NCBI GenBank assembly: GCA_015501585.1
Contig: JADNRY010000013.1
Span: 558,001 to 622,000 of the forward strand
DNA: 64,000 bases
Reading direction: 5' to 3'
Origin: Rhodocollybia butyracea
Lineage: Eukaryota; Basidiomycota; Agaricomycetes; Agaricales; Omphalotaceae
Part shown: one piece after another, positions 23,629-36,486 of the stretch
Layout of the letters: each line of letters starts with the position of its first letter
Position numbering within the stretch: position 1 is the stretch's first letter
Position numbers and translations under genes: made by a program
Notes under the pieces: model-generated
Database searches by the model: none
What the model saw: the letters and a program-made list of their open reading frames with translations, nothing else
What the model was told of the DNA's origin: nothing

Positions 23629-25374
23629 CTAACTACTCGACAAAAATTGGGCCATAGCGTTGGTCGGATCTTCAACAGGATCATCCTTCCAGGACCAGTT
23701 CTTCGAAATAGCTTCACCCATTATGGAAAGTTGGTCCAAAGTCAACTCTTGTCCCATGTCTTTAATTCCATCAAAACCTGGTGCATTCAACTCATAGTAA
23801 AAGCCATTGTTACGTGAATTCCTCTGGATCATATTTCCAAAGGGTTGTCGTATTTGGTCATAGTTTCGCAGGATACGGGCCCAATTTTCTGGTCCTTCTT
23901 TGGAGAATAGACGCCCCAGTACGTATCCATCCTGATGAGGATGAACGATAGTGCGGCAAGTCTTAACCTTGTTTCTCACCTCAATTGCCTGCCCTGCCCC
24001 TGCACCTAGATGTTACACACATCAATATTTTGACCGTGTTCTGTCTGCTTATAGGAGACTGACCAATATGGGGTGTACTGCAGTGAGCAGCATCTCCGAG
24101 TAGGGCAATTCGACGAGAAACATATGTGTCCATTGGGTGTAAATCTCGAACTACCCAGCGAGACGGGGCTTCAATGCTCTAATCCTCTGAGTGAGTCGTT
24201 TAGAAATAAAGTATCAATTAATCACTCACCCCAAGTAGCTGTAAGACTTCTTCCTCCCATCCGGCGAATTCACTGAGCACCTCCTCTGTTGTTGCGCTCC
24301 TGATATCCGGGCCATCAAAGGACTTACCTTCGTCCGTTACAGTTGAAAAGAATGCCACGACATTGATGATTCGACCTCCACTGATCGGGTAGACCACTAT
24401 GTGCTGCGTTGCATATTGAGTCGAAAAATCTAGTCGGTTTTTCCCCAACACTTGCCTTGTTTTTGCCACAGTACTAGGATATATTTCTCGTCAGAACGCG
24501 TGTGATAGCAGATGTGAGTCACTGACTATTAGTGGAGCTTGCAGAGTTCTGTGATTTGGGTACATTTGTGCAAAGGTCTCTTTGGGAGCCAAACCCCGAA
24601 AGACTTGAGTCCCTGTATAGAATATGCCTTCGTTCCGGAACGACTCTCGAGTCACCGATTTTATTCCGTCAGCACCAATGAGAACCTGGCACGTTGCTTC
24701 AGAACCGTTCATGAAATGTAGCTTGACGGAATCTTCCTGTTCTTCGCACTTGATGAGGCGATGAGCAAGATGTATCCGGCAGAAGGATGGAACGTGTTTG
24801 AGAAGCGTCTGTTGAAGCTCTTGTCTGGTGGTTTAGTTAGCTGGTTATACTATCATACAAGATCGAGTACCTATGAAAGCAAAGTGCGCCACCTTTCGAG
24901 GAGGTGAATTATCACTCTTTCTGTACTACCACTGATCGCCGTACCTCTTGCATACATTGTATGGAATGTAAACCCCTCTTTGCGGTCACTTATACGAAAC
25001 TCAAAACCTACTTCTACAGACTTATAAAAATCAACACATTTCCGTTGTGCTACTGTGACTCACTTGGCTCGTCGGTATACCGCTCCGGCAGTAACTCCAG
25101 CAAATCTTCCTCCAGCCCCAAAGACTTGAGAATATCCCAAGTCCGAGGCCAAACCGTTATCCCAGCCCCAATTTCGGTGATTTGGTTTGCTTGCTCGTAC
25201 AAGTCAATCTCAACACCAGGACAATTCCTGAGGGCCACAGCACAGCATAAGCCTCCGATTCCGCCCCCTCTGCAAGTGGCCATTAGACACGAGGGTCACC
25301 TTGCGGGACGAATACCCTCACATTATCGCCAACCGTGTCTTGGAGCTCGAACTAGAAGTAGGCTCAGAGTCCAT
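23629..25374 (-). CDS. FAD-dependent monooxygenase, salicylate hydroxylase-like
   Basis: This is a group A flavoprotein monooxygenase, which hydroxylates aromatic or similar compounds with NAD(P)H and O2. The FAD-binding Rossmann motif is AIIGGGIGGL, the DG motif is IGADGIKSVTR, and the second FAD motif is LLGDAAHCSTPHIGAGAGQ. The start at 25374 (MDSEPTSSS) joins the GGGIGGL exon through a 52-nt intron (25270-25321, donor GTGAGG). Several more introns follow, one with a GTCAGT donor inside the GDAAH region. The substrate is not predictable. The gene lies between an aquaglyceroporin and an MFS transporter on the same strand, a context that fits uptake and oxidation of a small molecule. Confidence 0.85.
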
Positions 25375-25717
25375 TATAGCTTGGGTGAGAGGTGGGAAAT
25401 ATTCGGGATGGCGAGGAGCTGATTTTATAGACTATTCATCTTTTTTCCTGCGATGTCACTCAAATTTCACACCGTTCTGACTTTTTTTTTGGCTGGATGT
25501 ACGACCTTCTTCGTGCTAGTTGCTTTATATAGATCAGTTGTTCCCATTATTACCCAGCGTGGAACGGAGGAACATCGATCGAACGTAATAAACTAAAATC
25601 GTGTCTGAGGGAACATATCTATCTTATCTTTATCTTTGTTTAGCTGTGCATTAGTTGCAGAATCTGTCAATTAAACCATCTCGAGCGATAATAATAGAAT
25701 CGTATATATCTGTAGTT
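25375..25717. other. Intergenic region
   Basis: This gap lies between the start of the monooxygenase gene and the stop of the aquaporin gene, both on the minus strand. It is AT-rich, includes a run of nine T near 25480, and presumably contains the monooxygenase promoter. No other feature is visible. Confidence 0.5.
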
Positions 25718-27337
25718 TTAAGCATTGTTTAAATGCTCAATATCCGCCTTCTCGTTAGATGAGATGTCCGAATCTTCCCTCCCAGGTGCATGAGCATGGT
25801 TCATATGGACGCTCATGTACTCGCGCTGAGCTGCGGGGATGACTGTATTTCGTATATCAGTATACAACTTCAGAATAAGATGACTGTCTACACACCTCGC
25901 GCAGAATCAGTGAGGAATAATTCGTGCAAGAGTACTCCGAACATCGTAGCGGGTATACTGGTAAGGGCTGCTATTGCCGCATACGGACCTCCAGCGGCTA
26001 CGGATACAGTTAAAATGAATCCAAGCAGAGAGAGAAATCGAACTAACCTTGTTTACCCCAGATTGTCAGGGCGGCTAGTCGACCACCAAGGTCGCGAGCG
26101 GGATTGGCCGCCACTATAGTAGGAGATATGAGTATTATGTCGTAGTGGGGGTAAATCGGCGTTTCGCTTACATGTAGGAGTTGCAAATCCCCAAATAGCC
26201 GCAGCACTAAAAGAGTGAGCATTAGCAAAATTTCGCTCAAGGTGACAGAAACTCACTAGGCAATGGCAATGACAAAAGGACCCACGGCTGGCGGAATTAA
26301 GATATTTGTAGGGTCAATGCTACCCCAGATCACCAGGGCTAAGAAGACATCCTAGATTAAAGGTGAGCGTAATTTAATGATAGGACATAGCGATTAATAG
26401 AGAAGCTTACGGTGACAAACTCATTCAAGAACGCCCTGCCCAAGTTTAATCCGGGAAGAGCATATAGTGCGAAAGCACCAGCGGGGCCTACAGAAGAAAT
26501 ATAAATTAACTCGCCGCCTTAAATATCGTGGAAAGACTAACCTTGGGGAGTGAACATGATAGCCTCCATCTTTGCCAGGACTAAAGCACCTTCGGCTTCT
26601 TTGATAATGTCAAACCACTGCACATAGATGAGGAGACACGCCACATATCCTCCAAGGATCTGTGCAATGATATATCTTGGATGTAGATATTAGACAAAAT
26701 TCGCTCTCCAACGCGTGGACTCACCTAAGGGCCTTCAAGGGTGGGAACTTTTTGAAGACCACCAAAGTAAGGGTCACCGCCGCTGTCAAAACAAAGATAA
26801 GCCAGGAGGGCCAGGATAAGTAAGGTAAGTTTTGTACGGTTGAAATGACCGCCACTTGTCGAGGCACATATTCCGATGGCCTTGATATACGGTGGTGAGC
26901 TAATATAAGGAACAATCATTGAAGGGTACACGCACAAACACGATCCCAAAGGCGTAAGCCAAACCGATCTGAAGGACAGCTATAGATATTTGAATTGAGG
27001 ACGGCGTGAGTATTAAAGTGGTACGACTCACAGCCAAGGCCGGCGATGTTCAAGATAGTACCGTTAATCCAAGCAGTTTGAGATCCGACACCTAGAAGCA
27101 GCTCAGTAGTGAACTTGGTACACAGAGCAACTGATGAGTACCTGCGTATACGTAGAAGAACACGCCTAACTAAGATTCAAGTTAGAGAGATGAGTTACAA
27201 TTTGAACGAAGGAGGATACGAACGAATTCCGCGAAGCATTCTACGAACCAGTGAGCGGTTGTATGTCTATGCCTCTCCCATACGGTGAAAAACCTTGAAC
27301 GGGGCTGGACGTCGCGGAGGTGAACAATATCAGACAT
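25718..27337 (-). CDS. Aquaglyceroporin (MIP family channel)
   Basis: This is a six-helix major intrinsic protein. The first half-helix motif is SGGHFNPAVTLT, with a 57-nt intron splitting the Pro codon. The second is NPARDLGGRL, whose Asp after NPAR is characteristic of glycerol-conducting channels. SIDPTNILIPPAVGPFVI and GGYVACLLIYVQW match fungal members. The start at 27337 (MSDIVHLRDVQ) precedes an ~50-residue cytoplasmic N-terminus. The C-terminus is assembled from two last short exons ending ...ADIEHLNNA at 25718. About ten introns are present. It probably transports glycerol or another small polyol and water across the plasma membrane. Confidence 0.85.
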
Positions 27338-27984
27338 GGCGAACAAAGAATTGGAGTTGGGATGAGGACGCGAGTTTATATAGATATTGGGACTTGATAT
27401 TCAACGCGTTAAGTTGATGAGATCCCAGATGTTCCTTCCCGAGAAAGGGGAAATCAGCTGGCCAACGCCCAAGTCAAGTGGGCCCTCTCATCTGATCAAC
27501 ATGGATTTTTTTGTCCAGAGAAGGAAAGAAGTGGGTGCAATCATGCGAGTCTTGTGAATGACCTCCCTAAAGTTAAACTAGCCTCGCGAGCTGGAAGCAG
27601 TTCTTTCTGAAGGAGATATGTTTCTGAATTGTCCCAAGAACAAGACAAGTACACAACTCGTCCTTGATCTCCCTAGTTCCGGTCTCCTTAACCAGTCCTT
27701 AAAGTGTCCTTAACCTCCCATGGTTCCCGAGTCCCGCTTCCGCGAATGCTAGTATGTAGTCTCAAGCTTTGGTTGTTTACGGTTTAGCTTCCCCAGGAAC
27801 TGGGCTCAAGACGATTATCATTCAAACTGCCAACCCATAAATATGTTTTTACCATTGCCTTGGCGGGTGTACCTTACTTGTATACCTTCCATTTTATCTG
27901 CGACACGGTTGCTGTTGTTGGTTGCACTAATGACAAGCCACTGATTGTAAAATTGCGTCCAGTCCTGCGGTAATAGTATACTCA
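27338..27984. other. Intergenic region
   Basis: This 647-bp region upstream of the aquaporin gene ends at the SRP14 stop. It contains direct, slightly varied CCTTAA/GTCCTTAA words around 27680-27720. These could be regulatory, but no regulator can be named. Confidence 0.45.
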
Positions 27985-28633
27985 TTATGGAGCTACTTTT
28001 CCTTTCGCCTCCTCCTTTGCCTTGATTTTATTCAATGCCTCCTGCTGTTTTAAAGCCGCTTTCACCTGTCGTTGTCGTCTCCTTCGTCCCTTGCCACGTT
28101 TAGGTCCGTCGATAACTATAGGTTCGGATAATTTCTTCTTCCGAGCTGCTGCCTGTTCCGCACGCTGCTTCTCCCGTTTCTTGTCTCTTTTGCGGAGGGT
28201 CGTCATGGAAGATTTCAAAAAAGTGCCATACAAGTGATAGAACTTTTCCAGTTCAGACGATTTGACCTGATCCAAAAGTCAGTAAGTATATTATTATGAG
28301 AAATAAAGATCTACACACTGTTGTCGAAAATTTGGTTTTACCACCATCGCTGACCCTAAGAAGACACGGATATTCTCGAGTATCGTTCGCACTAGCTCCT
28401 GCCTTCATTGCCGTTTCCTCCTTGTTATAAGAGACTGGTAAAGGTCAATTCAAGTCCACCAGCACGATGAACGCCCTACGTCGTTTATGCGTAATCCATA
28501 CTGAGCCTTGATCTTTGGAGGATTCAAACAGTGCATTTAGCTGCTTGAGAAACTGTTCAAGTCTTGATTATTGCGAATATTTTCAAACAGAGTACAGGCA
28601 GCTCACGGTATCGTGGTCGACCAGCTTCAGCAT
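27985..28633 (-). CDS. SRP14: Signal recognition particle 14 kDa subunit (SRP14)
   Basis: SRP14 is part of the Alu domain of SRP, which slows translation during targeting of secretory proteins to the ER. Exons: 28633-28607 (MLKLVDHDT), then FLKQLNALFESSKDQGSVW after a 54-nt intron, then THKRLSYNKEETAMK across a second intron, YPCLLRVSDGGKTKFSTT, and finally a last exon with SSELEKFYHLYGTFLKSSM and TTLRKRDKKREK, the family hallmark. The Lys/Arg-rich tail to the stop at 27985 is typical of fungal SRP14 and binds RNA. Its start codon lies 92 bp from that of divergent SPC25. Confidence 0.9.
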
Positions 28634-28725
28634 CGTGGAAGAGAAATAGAGATTTACATAATCTGCCAAACAAGTGCGTGACCAAACAACGCGTCGCGAC
28701 TTCAACTTGTCCCCCAACCAATGCC
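28634..28725. promoter_or_regulatory. Very short bidirectional promoter SRP14/SPC25
   Basis: Only 92 bp separate the divergent start codons. Both 5' untranslated regions and core promoters must lie here or overlap the coding regions. No TATA box is visible. Confidence 0.6.
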
Positions 28726-29691
28726 ATGGCCCATACCTTTGATCTAAAGGCTACTCTTTCCGATCCGAATCCTCGGATTGACCTCAGGATTTCTGCATAT
28801 GAGGAGTCGTCACAAAACTTTCTCAAAGCTCTGAACAGTTATAAGAACAGGTCCATCGCTCATATTACGGACAAGCGGGAAAAGGAAGCTGCAGAAATAA
28901 AGAAGCTGCAGGACAAGACACATAAAGTAGAGACAGAGACTAACAAATGCAAGGTGCAAGAAATTGAGCTCATGAACAGTACGTCGCGCCCATTACATCC
29001 ATCACTCTTCCGGAATTCAAACCTATACTGCAGCGCTCGAAAGAGAACAGGCAGAAAGAAAAAATGCCGAGATCGCTGTTGCTACCTTCAAGCGACAAAT
29101 AACCTCGCTTCAAGAACGTAGCGCAACTATACAAGCTCAAATCGACGAGTACCGTGCATTGGTCTCCAGTCTCAAGAGAGGTCTGTGAGCTAGTTCCTCG
29201 GCCAGTATCTTTGTTGACAGTGCCTCTAGACAAGGGCAAGGAGCGATCCACACTAAACTCTCACTCTTCAAATCTTGCTCCAGAATTACACGCGTTCGAA
29301 AATATTTTGGCGTGCTCGATAGACGGCCTGGAGAAGGAACAACTGCTGATAAGTTTCCGATGTGTAGACGTATCGGATCCAGACCGAGAGTTTAGTTTTA
29401 TTCTGGATGTATCTGCTTCCAATTATAAAGGTATAGACGTGATCTTACTTATATAGCATGTTAATCTCGTTTGCAGTGTTGAAAACTTCACCTCCACTAC
29501 CCTCTTGTCCTCTACTGGTTGATAAACTGAACACCACTGGGGACATATTTGCCTTTATCATACAGATTCGGCAAGAATTTTATAGACTAGCCAATGGAGA
29601 AGATGATCCAGGCCTCTCATCATCTGTGAGTCCTTGTGTAAAGCGTTTTCCGTTCGCAGCTCAAGCCCTCCAAGATTTAGATCTACTGTGA
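28726..29691 (+). CDS. SPC25: Kinetochore protein Spc25
   Basis: Spc25 is a subunit of the Ndc80 complex, which attaches kinetochores to microtubules. The N-terminal ~150 residues are a coiled coil (for example NRSIAHITDKREKEAAEI and FKRQITSLQERSATI). The C-terminal globular RWD-like domain contains LISFRCVDVSDPDREFSF, LDVSASNYK and LKTSPPLPSCPLLVDKLN, matching fungal Spc25. Three or four introns are needed; the exon beginning near 29031 continues the coiled coil. The 3' end is uncertain. Read-through stops at 29691, whereas a good GTGAGT donor at ~29624 could splice to an exon ending at 29916, lengthening the tail by ~50 residues. Confidence 0.88.
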
Positions 29692-30126
29692 TACTTTATC
29701 TTATTTTACCATGATTGTATATACGCGAAAAAGCGATTGATTTGTGCACACTAGGTCAAGAACGGTCGTTTTACTTCGAAAACAGTTGACTATAGGCCAC
29801 TCTCAGTCCAGCCAAAAGAGCTCGTGCGTACCAAGGGATATCAAATTCCACATGTTTCAACGCTATACTCGAAGCTTGAAACGCTTAGCTTTTGTTGGAG
29901 CTTGAAACTCGGATAAACCGAATTACGCCGTCACACGTTTGGTCTACGTGGCATCGTAAAAGAAATATGCACACAAAGTTGGAACCATAAAATGGTTCAT
30001 GATATCGTCGGAGAAGATAGTCAAGGACTACACATACATGTCTTCTGCAGCGTCAAGTGGAAAGTCATAGAAAATTTACAGCAGACGGAGGTGGGAATTC
30101 AGTCGGCGCTAATTTGTAACGTAGTG

Positions 30127-30168
30127 CCACGTACCACGTATTTGACACGTCACATCACGAATATAAAG
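30127..30168 (+). promoter_or_regulatory. KAR2 promoter: ACGTG-type elements and TATA box
   Basis: CCACGT occurs at 30127-30132 and 30134-30139, and GACACGTCAC at 30144-30153; read on the other strand the last gives TGACGTGT, close to known unfolded-protein response elements (TGACGTG[G/A]). A further ACGTGG lies near 29945. TATAAAG at 30162-30168 is 51 nt before the start codon. Together they fit ER-stress induction of BiP; this is an inference from motif similarity. Confidence 0.55.
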
Positions 30169-30218
30169 AAAGGACTGGACCAATTTCAAACACTTGACTT
30201 TTTTTTCTTTCATCCACC

Positions 30219-32653
<2,435 letters not shown>

Positions 32654-32915
32654 TGCTGGCATTTCTTGGCTAGAACTAAACACTGAGAAGTCGCTCCACG
32701 ACTTTGGAGGATGGGGAAAGAAACCGTAATTTATTGATGACATGACTTAAATTCCTCCTCGCATCATTTGCATTTTTGTGGACGTACCTATCAAAAAGTT
32801 TACAAGTAGATTGTGAGTTAATGTATTTCGCTCTGCGATGTCGAGGTCCGTAGTGAATAGCACAAATTGAACTAGCGAGGGCTAAAAGTACACTGTTATG
32901 GTGGTTATCCGTAAA

Positions 32916-35046
32916 CTACTCGCTTATCCGAACGGGCACACTTCCTATTGCAGTCTGATCTCCGAAAATGACCTTTTCGACGGCATCCAGTGCTGGTTTT
33001 GTATATTCTCCGCATGCTAAATGCAAGTATGGACTCGAGTGTGCACTCTTGAATTCAACAAGGTCGTAAGGTGTGCTGCTCGACAATATGACTACTCTCT
33101 CTTGAACGGACGACAAAACGCTCTCGAGCGCCTGCAATTGCCATCTTGCACGATCAGCATTTCGAAGAGTGAAGATGACTTGTTCATCTGCTAGGACTTT
33201 GAGAGACTCGACATCCTGCTGCCCGAAAACTACATGGCGTGTTCTGGAAACTCGCGCTTTGATTGTTTCGAAAAAAGAAAGGAAAGATGCGCCAGCGGTG
33301 TTCCGAACCGCACCTCCCTTCGTTCGCAGGACACCTTCTGCATCGTCAACGGCAAGGTTGTAGCTTTGCATTGCTGGGGTGAAAACGACGACTTTTCCCT
33401 GCGGGCTCAAAGTCTCTCCTTCCTTCAAACAGGCAACGGTTCTCCTGTATGCAGCCGAACTCAGTTGAGCATTCTGACGTTTGAGTTTACCCCAAGCTGC
33501 TCCATTCCAGGGAGCCCGCCTATCATATTGGTCCCACCGCAGATGCAGAGCTTCCTTCCACTTCATGATTCTCTCTGTGCTTTTCCTCAGCATCTCCAAC
33601 GAGATTCGACCGCTTTCGATCGCTTCCCAAACACGCTCGATAGCCGCTCTCTGCTTTTCGAACGTATGGCAGATCATCACGACATCTGCGCCGGCCTGTA
33701 AAGCCAGAACCGCGCCTTCTTCGATTCCAGGTCCGCCTTCCCACTCTGCGTCTTTGGAACCAGAATTGGCGTCAATTCTTTTACTGGCGCTTTCAGCTTT
33801 CCTCAACTTCTCTAAATCTTCTTTCGTTTTGGATATTGCATCCATTTCAAGGCAGTCGGTTACTACGACACCATTAAAACCTAACCCTTTGGTGTTGTCT
33901 CGAAGGATTCCGTTGGTGACAGCAGCACTCAGAGACGCTGGTTCATCAGCCTTGCCAGTGACAAGAGGCAGGGCCATGTGCCCCGTCATTATGGTAATCA
34001 TATCATTTTGCATCTTCTCGGTGAGCCGTCTGAATGGAACTAACTCAATGTCTTCCAGTCCTGTTTTGTCAGACTTGTTGGCCCACTCTTTCCAGACTCG
34101 AGGTAAGCCAAGGTGAGAATCGACACTAGTATCTCCATGACCCGGAAAGTGCTTGACACTTGGAGCTATACCGGCGTTTGTCAAGCCTCTACACGACGCC
34201 AGGACATGCTGGGCTACGCGTTCAGGATCTGATGTAAACTTGAGATGACGAGTGTGATGTACGCATAGGCAACGAACCATCTCCGAATGAGCGTACCCCA
34301 ATAACAGGATTTTCTCTTTCGCTGTTGACATCACCAACAGGCGCAAATACCCAATTGACACCAAGAAAATTTAGTTCGGAGCCTTGGGCAGCATAGACGG
34401 ACTCTGTGATCTCTAATGATTTCTTTGGGATATCGATTTCGGACGATTCTGGCTCAGACTGTGAGGGATTGTCTGTGATGGATGCGAGTGCCATTGCACC
34501 AGGGCTACAACAACAACACCGGTCAGTAGTGTTAAGCTACCTACATACTAGTACTTACAAGAGGGTCGCAACGCTGCCTGCACTAAAAGCCGAGACCAGG
34601 CCTATTCATGTGGTATATGAGTATCGGATATATTGGCTGAGGTATGATATATGATATCTGACCTCCTTCTTGGTCGGTTCCTATAGATAGCCCAATGCTC
34701 TGGCCCGCATCACGAGCATGTCGCTGGAGGCCTGCAATATGAGATGCAAGAACTTGCGCTCGTCCGTTCTGTTCCTCAGATCCGATGACATTACGCTTCA
34801 TAAATATGACATTTCCGACCCAGTATTCACTTCCTAGATCACGATAAGTAGAGCCACCTCATCGTGGGTTCAATCGGACCTGTAAGTGTCAAAATATCGT
34901 TTCCTTTGCCAGAAAAGGGCGTATCTCCGTGAAATCCAAAGATGAAATGCTGTGTAGCACACGTAAGAACGCAAACAATAGCCAAAGTCAAAGTTATCTT
35001 GGACCTGGCCAATCTCTCTCTTGAGTTCATCCGTTAACTTGACCAT
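32916..35046 (-). CDS. GH3 family beta-N-acetylhexosaminidase (NagZ-like)
   Basis: This glycoside hydrolase family 3 protein has the NagZ-type signature KHFPGHGDTSVDSH, whose His-Asp pair acts as acid/base. VVTDCLEMDAI holds the nucleophile Asp, and GTDQEGG lies in the substrate loop. About 300 C-terminal residues after the barrel are additional. The start is best placed at 35046 (MVKLTDELKREIGQ), joined by an intron with a GTCCAA donor to HFIFGFHGDTPFSG. The alternative start at 35030 in another frame would create a hydrophobic N-terminus but misses the family sequence. No signal peptide is therefore predicted, and a cytosolic role in trimming GlcNAc from chitin or glycan fragments is inferred. 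Confidence 0.87.
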
Positions 35047-35238
35047 TGGAGAAATCTTGCGTAGGTGGTACCGTCGCTCCTGAGAAACCCTACTGGTTCC
35101 TTACGTGAGATCGATAACTGAGCGCTTAAATTTTGCACGTGACTATTGACTGCATAGGATTATTAATCCCCACTTCTTCGTTGTGTCCGCGAACCTCAAA
35201 ACTTTTTATTCGTCGTTACCAGCAAAATATAGTCAGCC
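35047..35238. promoter_or_regulatory. Divergent promoter GH3/RPS13
   Basis: These 192 bp separate the starts of the GH3 gene and RPS13. The RPS13 side has pyrimidine-rich sequence near 35170-35210, as usual for ribosomal protein promoters. Confidence 0.5.
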
Positions 35239-35947
35239 ATGGGTCGTATGCACGCTCCCGGAAAGGGTATTTGTAAGTAATAAGCCTAATGTTCGCGCTT
35301 GGATTCGTTCTTATAGTCCAAACTAGCCTCGTCCGCTCTTCCTTACCGTCGGGCACCTCCTACATGGTTGAAGACGACCCCAGAAGATGTTGTTGACCAC
35401 ATCGTTAAGCTTGCACGAAAGGGACTCACCCCATCTCAAATCGGTGTTACTCTACGTGACTCGCATGGTATTCCCCAAGTCCGATTTGTTACTGGAAACA
35501 AAATTCTCCGTATCCTCAAAGCACAGGGTACGTCGAATCCTCTCTCCGAAAGGATGAGAGGCCTGGTTCTGTTCCTCGTTTGTTAACTTTGAAGAACTCA
35601 TGTATTACTCGTTTTCTTTTTTCTTTCATTGCTCTTCCCTTCGAATTGGGATACCTTTTTGTTAATGGGATAGGACTTGGCCCATCCATCCCTGAGGACC
35701 TTTGGCACCTCATCAAAAAGGCGGTTGCCGTGCGCAAGCACTTGGAGACCAACCGAAAAGACAAGGACTCCAAGTTCCGTCTCATCTTGATCGAGTCCAG
35801 GATTCATCGGTGAGTCGTACCCTTGCGGATTGTAATCCAGTTTTGGTTTAATGTTGTTCTAGTCTTGCTCGCTACTACAAAACGAAGCAGCAGATTCCCC
35901 CGACATTCAAGTACGACTCGGCAACTGCTTCGACTTTGATTGCTTAA
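35239..35947 (+). CDS. RPS13: 40S ribosomal protein S13 (uS15)
   Basis: This small-subunit ribosomal protein reads [20 protein letters not shown], then [52 protein letters not shown] and [20 protein letters not shown], nearly identical to eukaryotic S13/uS15. Length is 151 residues, the usual size. Three introns are present: after a 33-nt first exon, between 35528 and ~35673 (146 nt, longer than usual here), and near 35812. The gene is divergent from the GH3 hydrolase. Confidence 0.96.
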
Positions 35948-36486
35948 GGGGTTCTATGTTGGAAATGCATGTATCTCTTTCGTGTATGCTTTATACGACA
36001 TGCTCTACATATGTTATGATATGACACTTTGAGTTTGTAATTCTTCGGTCAGAGTTCCAACCGCCAAACATAGCAAACATAGCTCTTTTCAAGTTTCTGT
36101 TGCCCAAAAGAAATGAGCCTCATTTGACAGTATTGAGAAACGCGTTTCGATCACGTGGCAATTTCAAAGGTTGCCAGTTGACCACGACGTTGTCTTCAAC
36201 GAGGCAGCCGGACGCCTTTGGACGCTGCTGCATTGCCTTACTCCTGCCTTGCCTTAGCCACGCAGCTCAATAAATTACTATTGCCACTTGATCAACCTCC
36301 GTTGTTCAAATTTCCATGTTTGTAGATCTTCCATAGTGTACTACGATATACTAATTTCCAGCTCGTGAAGCCTAGCTCGATATTCAACTGCTGAAAGTAC
36401 CAGATTAACTGCTGGACAGGAATGTATGTTATTGCAGCCTTTGTATCTTCCATTTGGCTCCTAATTCTAATTGCATTAGTACCGTC
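35948..36486. other. Intergenic region
   Basis: This 539-bp gap holds the RPS13 3' region and the promoter of the CM1-domain gene. A small repeat (caaacatagcaaacatagc, 36065-36083) is present. No gene is supported. Confidence 0.5.

Noticed and set aside
29981..30000. Inverted repeat GGAACCAT-AAA-ATGGTTC upstream of KAR2 as a heat-shock element
   Set aside because: It lacks the alternating nGAAn/nTTCn spacing of a heat-shock element; it may be chance.
34839..35030. Alternative hydrophobic N-terminus for the GH3 enzyme starting at 35030
   Set aside because: Starting at 35046 and splicing gives EIGQHFIFGFHG, which matches the family; the hydrophobic stretch is intron read in another frame.
35528..35673. 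Possible intron-encoded snoRNA in RPS13
   Set aside because: No convincing box C (RTGATGA) with matching box D and terminal stem was found.
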